From Methanobacteriota archaeon (GTDB lineage Archaea > Methanobacteriota > Methanobacteria > Methanobacteriales > Methanobacteriaceae), in contig JAEZAV010000096.1 in assembly GCA_023430285.1 (NCBI GenBank), positions 1 through 5,617 of the forward strand: a stretch of 5,617 nucleotides of DNA, read 5' to 3'. The translations under genes were made by a program, and so were the position numbers. Positions 4,146-5,617 of the stretch are shown here, in pieces. The notes beneath the pieces are model-generated. The model searched no databases. It was not told the origin of the DNA and worked only from the letters and a program-made list of their open reading frames with translations. The stretch's first letter is position 1. Each line of letters opens with the position of its first letter.

Positions 4146-5617
4146 ATGGAAGATCATGACGGTGAAAACCATCAAAAATTCAGTGATATTATTGAAGCTT
4201 GTGATGAGCTCCTGAAGACTAATTCAGAGGATTATGAAACGTGGACACGTAAGGGTATGGCTCTCATGGGTCTTGGAAAAATAAATGAAGCAATAGAATG
4301 TTTTGATAAAGCCCTTGCTTTCATGCCAAACTATCCGTGGGCATTGGACAACATGTGCATGGCACTTTTACTGGTTGAAAGATATGATGAATCACTGGAA
4401 TGTTTTGACAAGGCACTGGAACTCCATCCAGATGACGAAGTTCTCATAAATAACAAGGCTTTTCTACTTTCGTCAATGGGAAACTTTGAAGGGGCTTTAA
4501 TTCTCTTCGATGAAATCCTAGAAACCACCGATAACAAAAATTCTGTTCTCAAAGAAAAGGCCAACTGCCTGCTCAATCTTGAAAGGTACGATGACGCTTT
4601 AAACTCAATTAACGAAGTTCTTGAAGAGATTTCAGACGATCCTGACCTGTATTTCAAGAAGGGAAATGCTCTGGGCGGGCTTGGAAGAACTGATGAAGCA
4701 ATTGCAGCCTTCGAAACCAGTTTAAACCTTGATCCATTATTTATTGAATCATGGAATGCTAAGGGTGTTGCATACAGCATGCTTGAATGCTACAGTGACG
4801 CACTCATATGCTTTGATCATGCCATAGACCTTGATGTGGATGATGATAGAGGATGGTTCTTGAAGGCAGAAACCCTCACCAAAATGAATGAACTGAAGGA
4901 AGCATTGGACTGTTACAAAAAAGCAGTTGATTTAAACCCAATTAATACCGAAGGATGGTACAAGTTAGGTCTTGTACTGTACAACCTCAAACAGTTCCCA
5001 CAATCCATTGAATCCTATGACAGGGCTCTGGATTTAGAACCTAAAAATGCTGCTATTTGGAATTCCAAGGCACTCTCACTCTACGAAATTCATGAACACG
5101 AAGAGGAAATTGGATGTTACAACCATGCACTGGAAATAGATCCAGAGTTTTCAGAGGCATGGACCAACAAGGGAGCCACCTACCTAACCCTCGGCAGAAA
5201 TGAAGAAGCATTAGAATGTCTTGAAAAGGCACTGGAATTGAATCCAAACGATCAAACAGCACTGATGAATAAGGCAAGTGTGCTCATAAGTGTTGAAGAC
5301 TACGATGATGCAATAGCATGCTGTGACCGGGTGCTTGAAATTGATCCAAAGCAAGTTGCTGCACTGTTTTTGAAGGCCAGAACCCAACAAAACATTGCTA
5401 AATTTGATGAATCCATAGGAACTCTCGAAAGAATAACTTCCATAGACCCTGAAAATGATGAAGCATGGTTTTTGATGGGAGTTTCCCATGAATATCTTGA
5501 CAAACCTGAAGATGCATTAGTATCCTTCAACAAGGCCATAGAAATTGAACCCAAAAATATTGGTGCTTGGTACTTCAAGGGAAGGTCTCTCATGATGCTT
5601 GGAAGGGCTGATGAAGC
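4146..5617 (+). CDS. Large tetratricopeptide-repeat (TPR) protein (partial, 3' end missing)
   Basis: The frame is open from ATG 4146 to the window edge with no stop, giving 490 full codons and part of an Ala codon. After a short acidic N-terminus (1-29, whose residues 12-27 look like a lone second TPR helix) come 13 complete 34-residue repeats with no gaps at residues 30-63, 64-97, 98-131 and so on to 438-471, then 20 residues of a fourteenth. Most fit the TPR pattern: Trp or another large residue at 4, Gly/Ala at 8, Ala/Ser at 20, Phe/Tyr at 24, Ala at 27 and Pro at 32 (for example EAIECFDKAL at 48-57). The third and fourth repeats are the most degenerate and lack Pro32. There is no signal peptide or membrane helix, so it is probably a soluble acidic superhelical scaffold that binds another protein. 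The partner is unknown, and a further domain may follow beyond the edge. Confidence 0.93.
   Translation, partial: MEDHDGENHQKFSDIIEACDELLKTNSEDYETWTRKGMALMGLGKINEAIECFDKALAFMPNYPWALDNMCMALLLVERYDESLECFDKALELHPDDEVLINNKAFLLSSMGNFEGALILFDEILETTDNKNSVLKEKANCLLNLERYDDALNSINEVLEEISDDPDLYFKKGNALGGLGRTDEAIAAFETSLNLDPLFIESWNAKGVAYSMLECYSDALICFDHAIDLDVDDDRGWFLKAETLTKMNELKEALDCYKKAVDLNPINTEGWYKLGLVLYNLKQFPQSIESYDRALDLEPKNAAIWNSKALSLYEIHEHEEEIGCYNHALEIDPEFSEAWTNKGATYLTLGRNEEALECLEKALELNPNDQTALMNKASVLISVEDYDDAIACCDRVLEIDPKQVAALFLKARTQQNIAKFDESIGTLERITSIDPENDEAWFLMGVSHEYLDKPEDALVSFNKAIEIEPKNIGAWYFKGRSLMMLGRADE
4233..5617 (+). repeat. Tandem 102-bp units encoding TPR repeats
   Basis: Thirteen whole 102-bp units (4233-5558) and a partial one (5559-5617) follow each other in phase without spacer. 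The units are similar at the protein level but well diverged in DNA. Short near-identical blocks recur, such as those encoding ECFDKALE in the first two units. This suggests old duplication rather than recent expansion. Confidence 0.85.

Noticed and set aside
4331..5593. Several leftward open frames of 74-149 codons across the TPR gene
   Set aside because: They lie wholly within the TPR coding region, have no SD sites, and repeat as mirror images of the 102-bp units. They follow from the codon bias of the real gene.

Overview
The window looks like chromosomal DNA of a methanogenic archaeon, most likely from the Methanobacteriales (Methanobacterium-like). This is an inference from style, not from a marker gene. 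Non-coding DNA is very AT-rich. Genes carry strong Shine-Dalgarno (SD) sites of the GGAGGT/GGTGA type, Arg codons are mostly AGA/AGG and Ile is often ATA. One leftward gene has a good archaeal TATA box (118-127), and most genes end at long oligo-T runs on the coding strand, as archaeal transcription units do.

Layout, left to right. A leftward membrane or secreted protein starts at 62 and runs off the left edge; only its N-terminal hydrophobic helix is present. A leftward 118-residue all-helical protein of unknown function (261-617) and a leftward membrane-anchored trypsin-like (PA clan, S1) serine protease (770-1792) follow, each with its own oligo-T terminator. A 653-bp gene-free stretch (1793-2445) separates the divergent protease and a rightward four-helix membrane protein (2446-2955) that resembles DUF6803. 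The gap holds several short perfect palindromes and a long A/T hairpin. A rightward 107-residue alpha/beta protein of unknown function (3197-3520) converges on a leftward small basic-tailed protein (3611-3928). The two share a symmetrical bidirectional terminator (3545-3577). The right end is filled by the first 491 residues of a large cytoplasmic tetratricopeptide-repeat (TPR) protein (4146 onward), with 13 complete, gapless 34-residue repeats and a cut fourteenth.

No operon is apparent: gene spacing, strand changes and individual terminators point to single-gene transcription units. No functional pathway links them. Three products are membrane or surface proteins (the left-edge protein, the protease and the DUF6803-like protein), the TPR protein is a protein-interaction scaffold, and three small proteins are unassigned. 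No mobile element, CRISPR array, tRNA or rRNA was found. I see no clear novel system. The most interesting items are the large insertion in the protease after its catalytic His, a palindrome overlapping the SD site of the 261-617 gene, an oligo-T hairpin with no gene upstream of it, and the bidirectional terminator.
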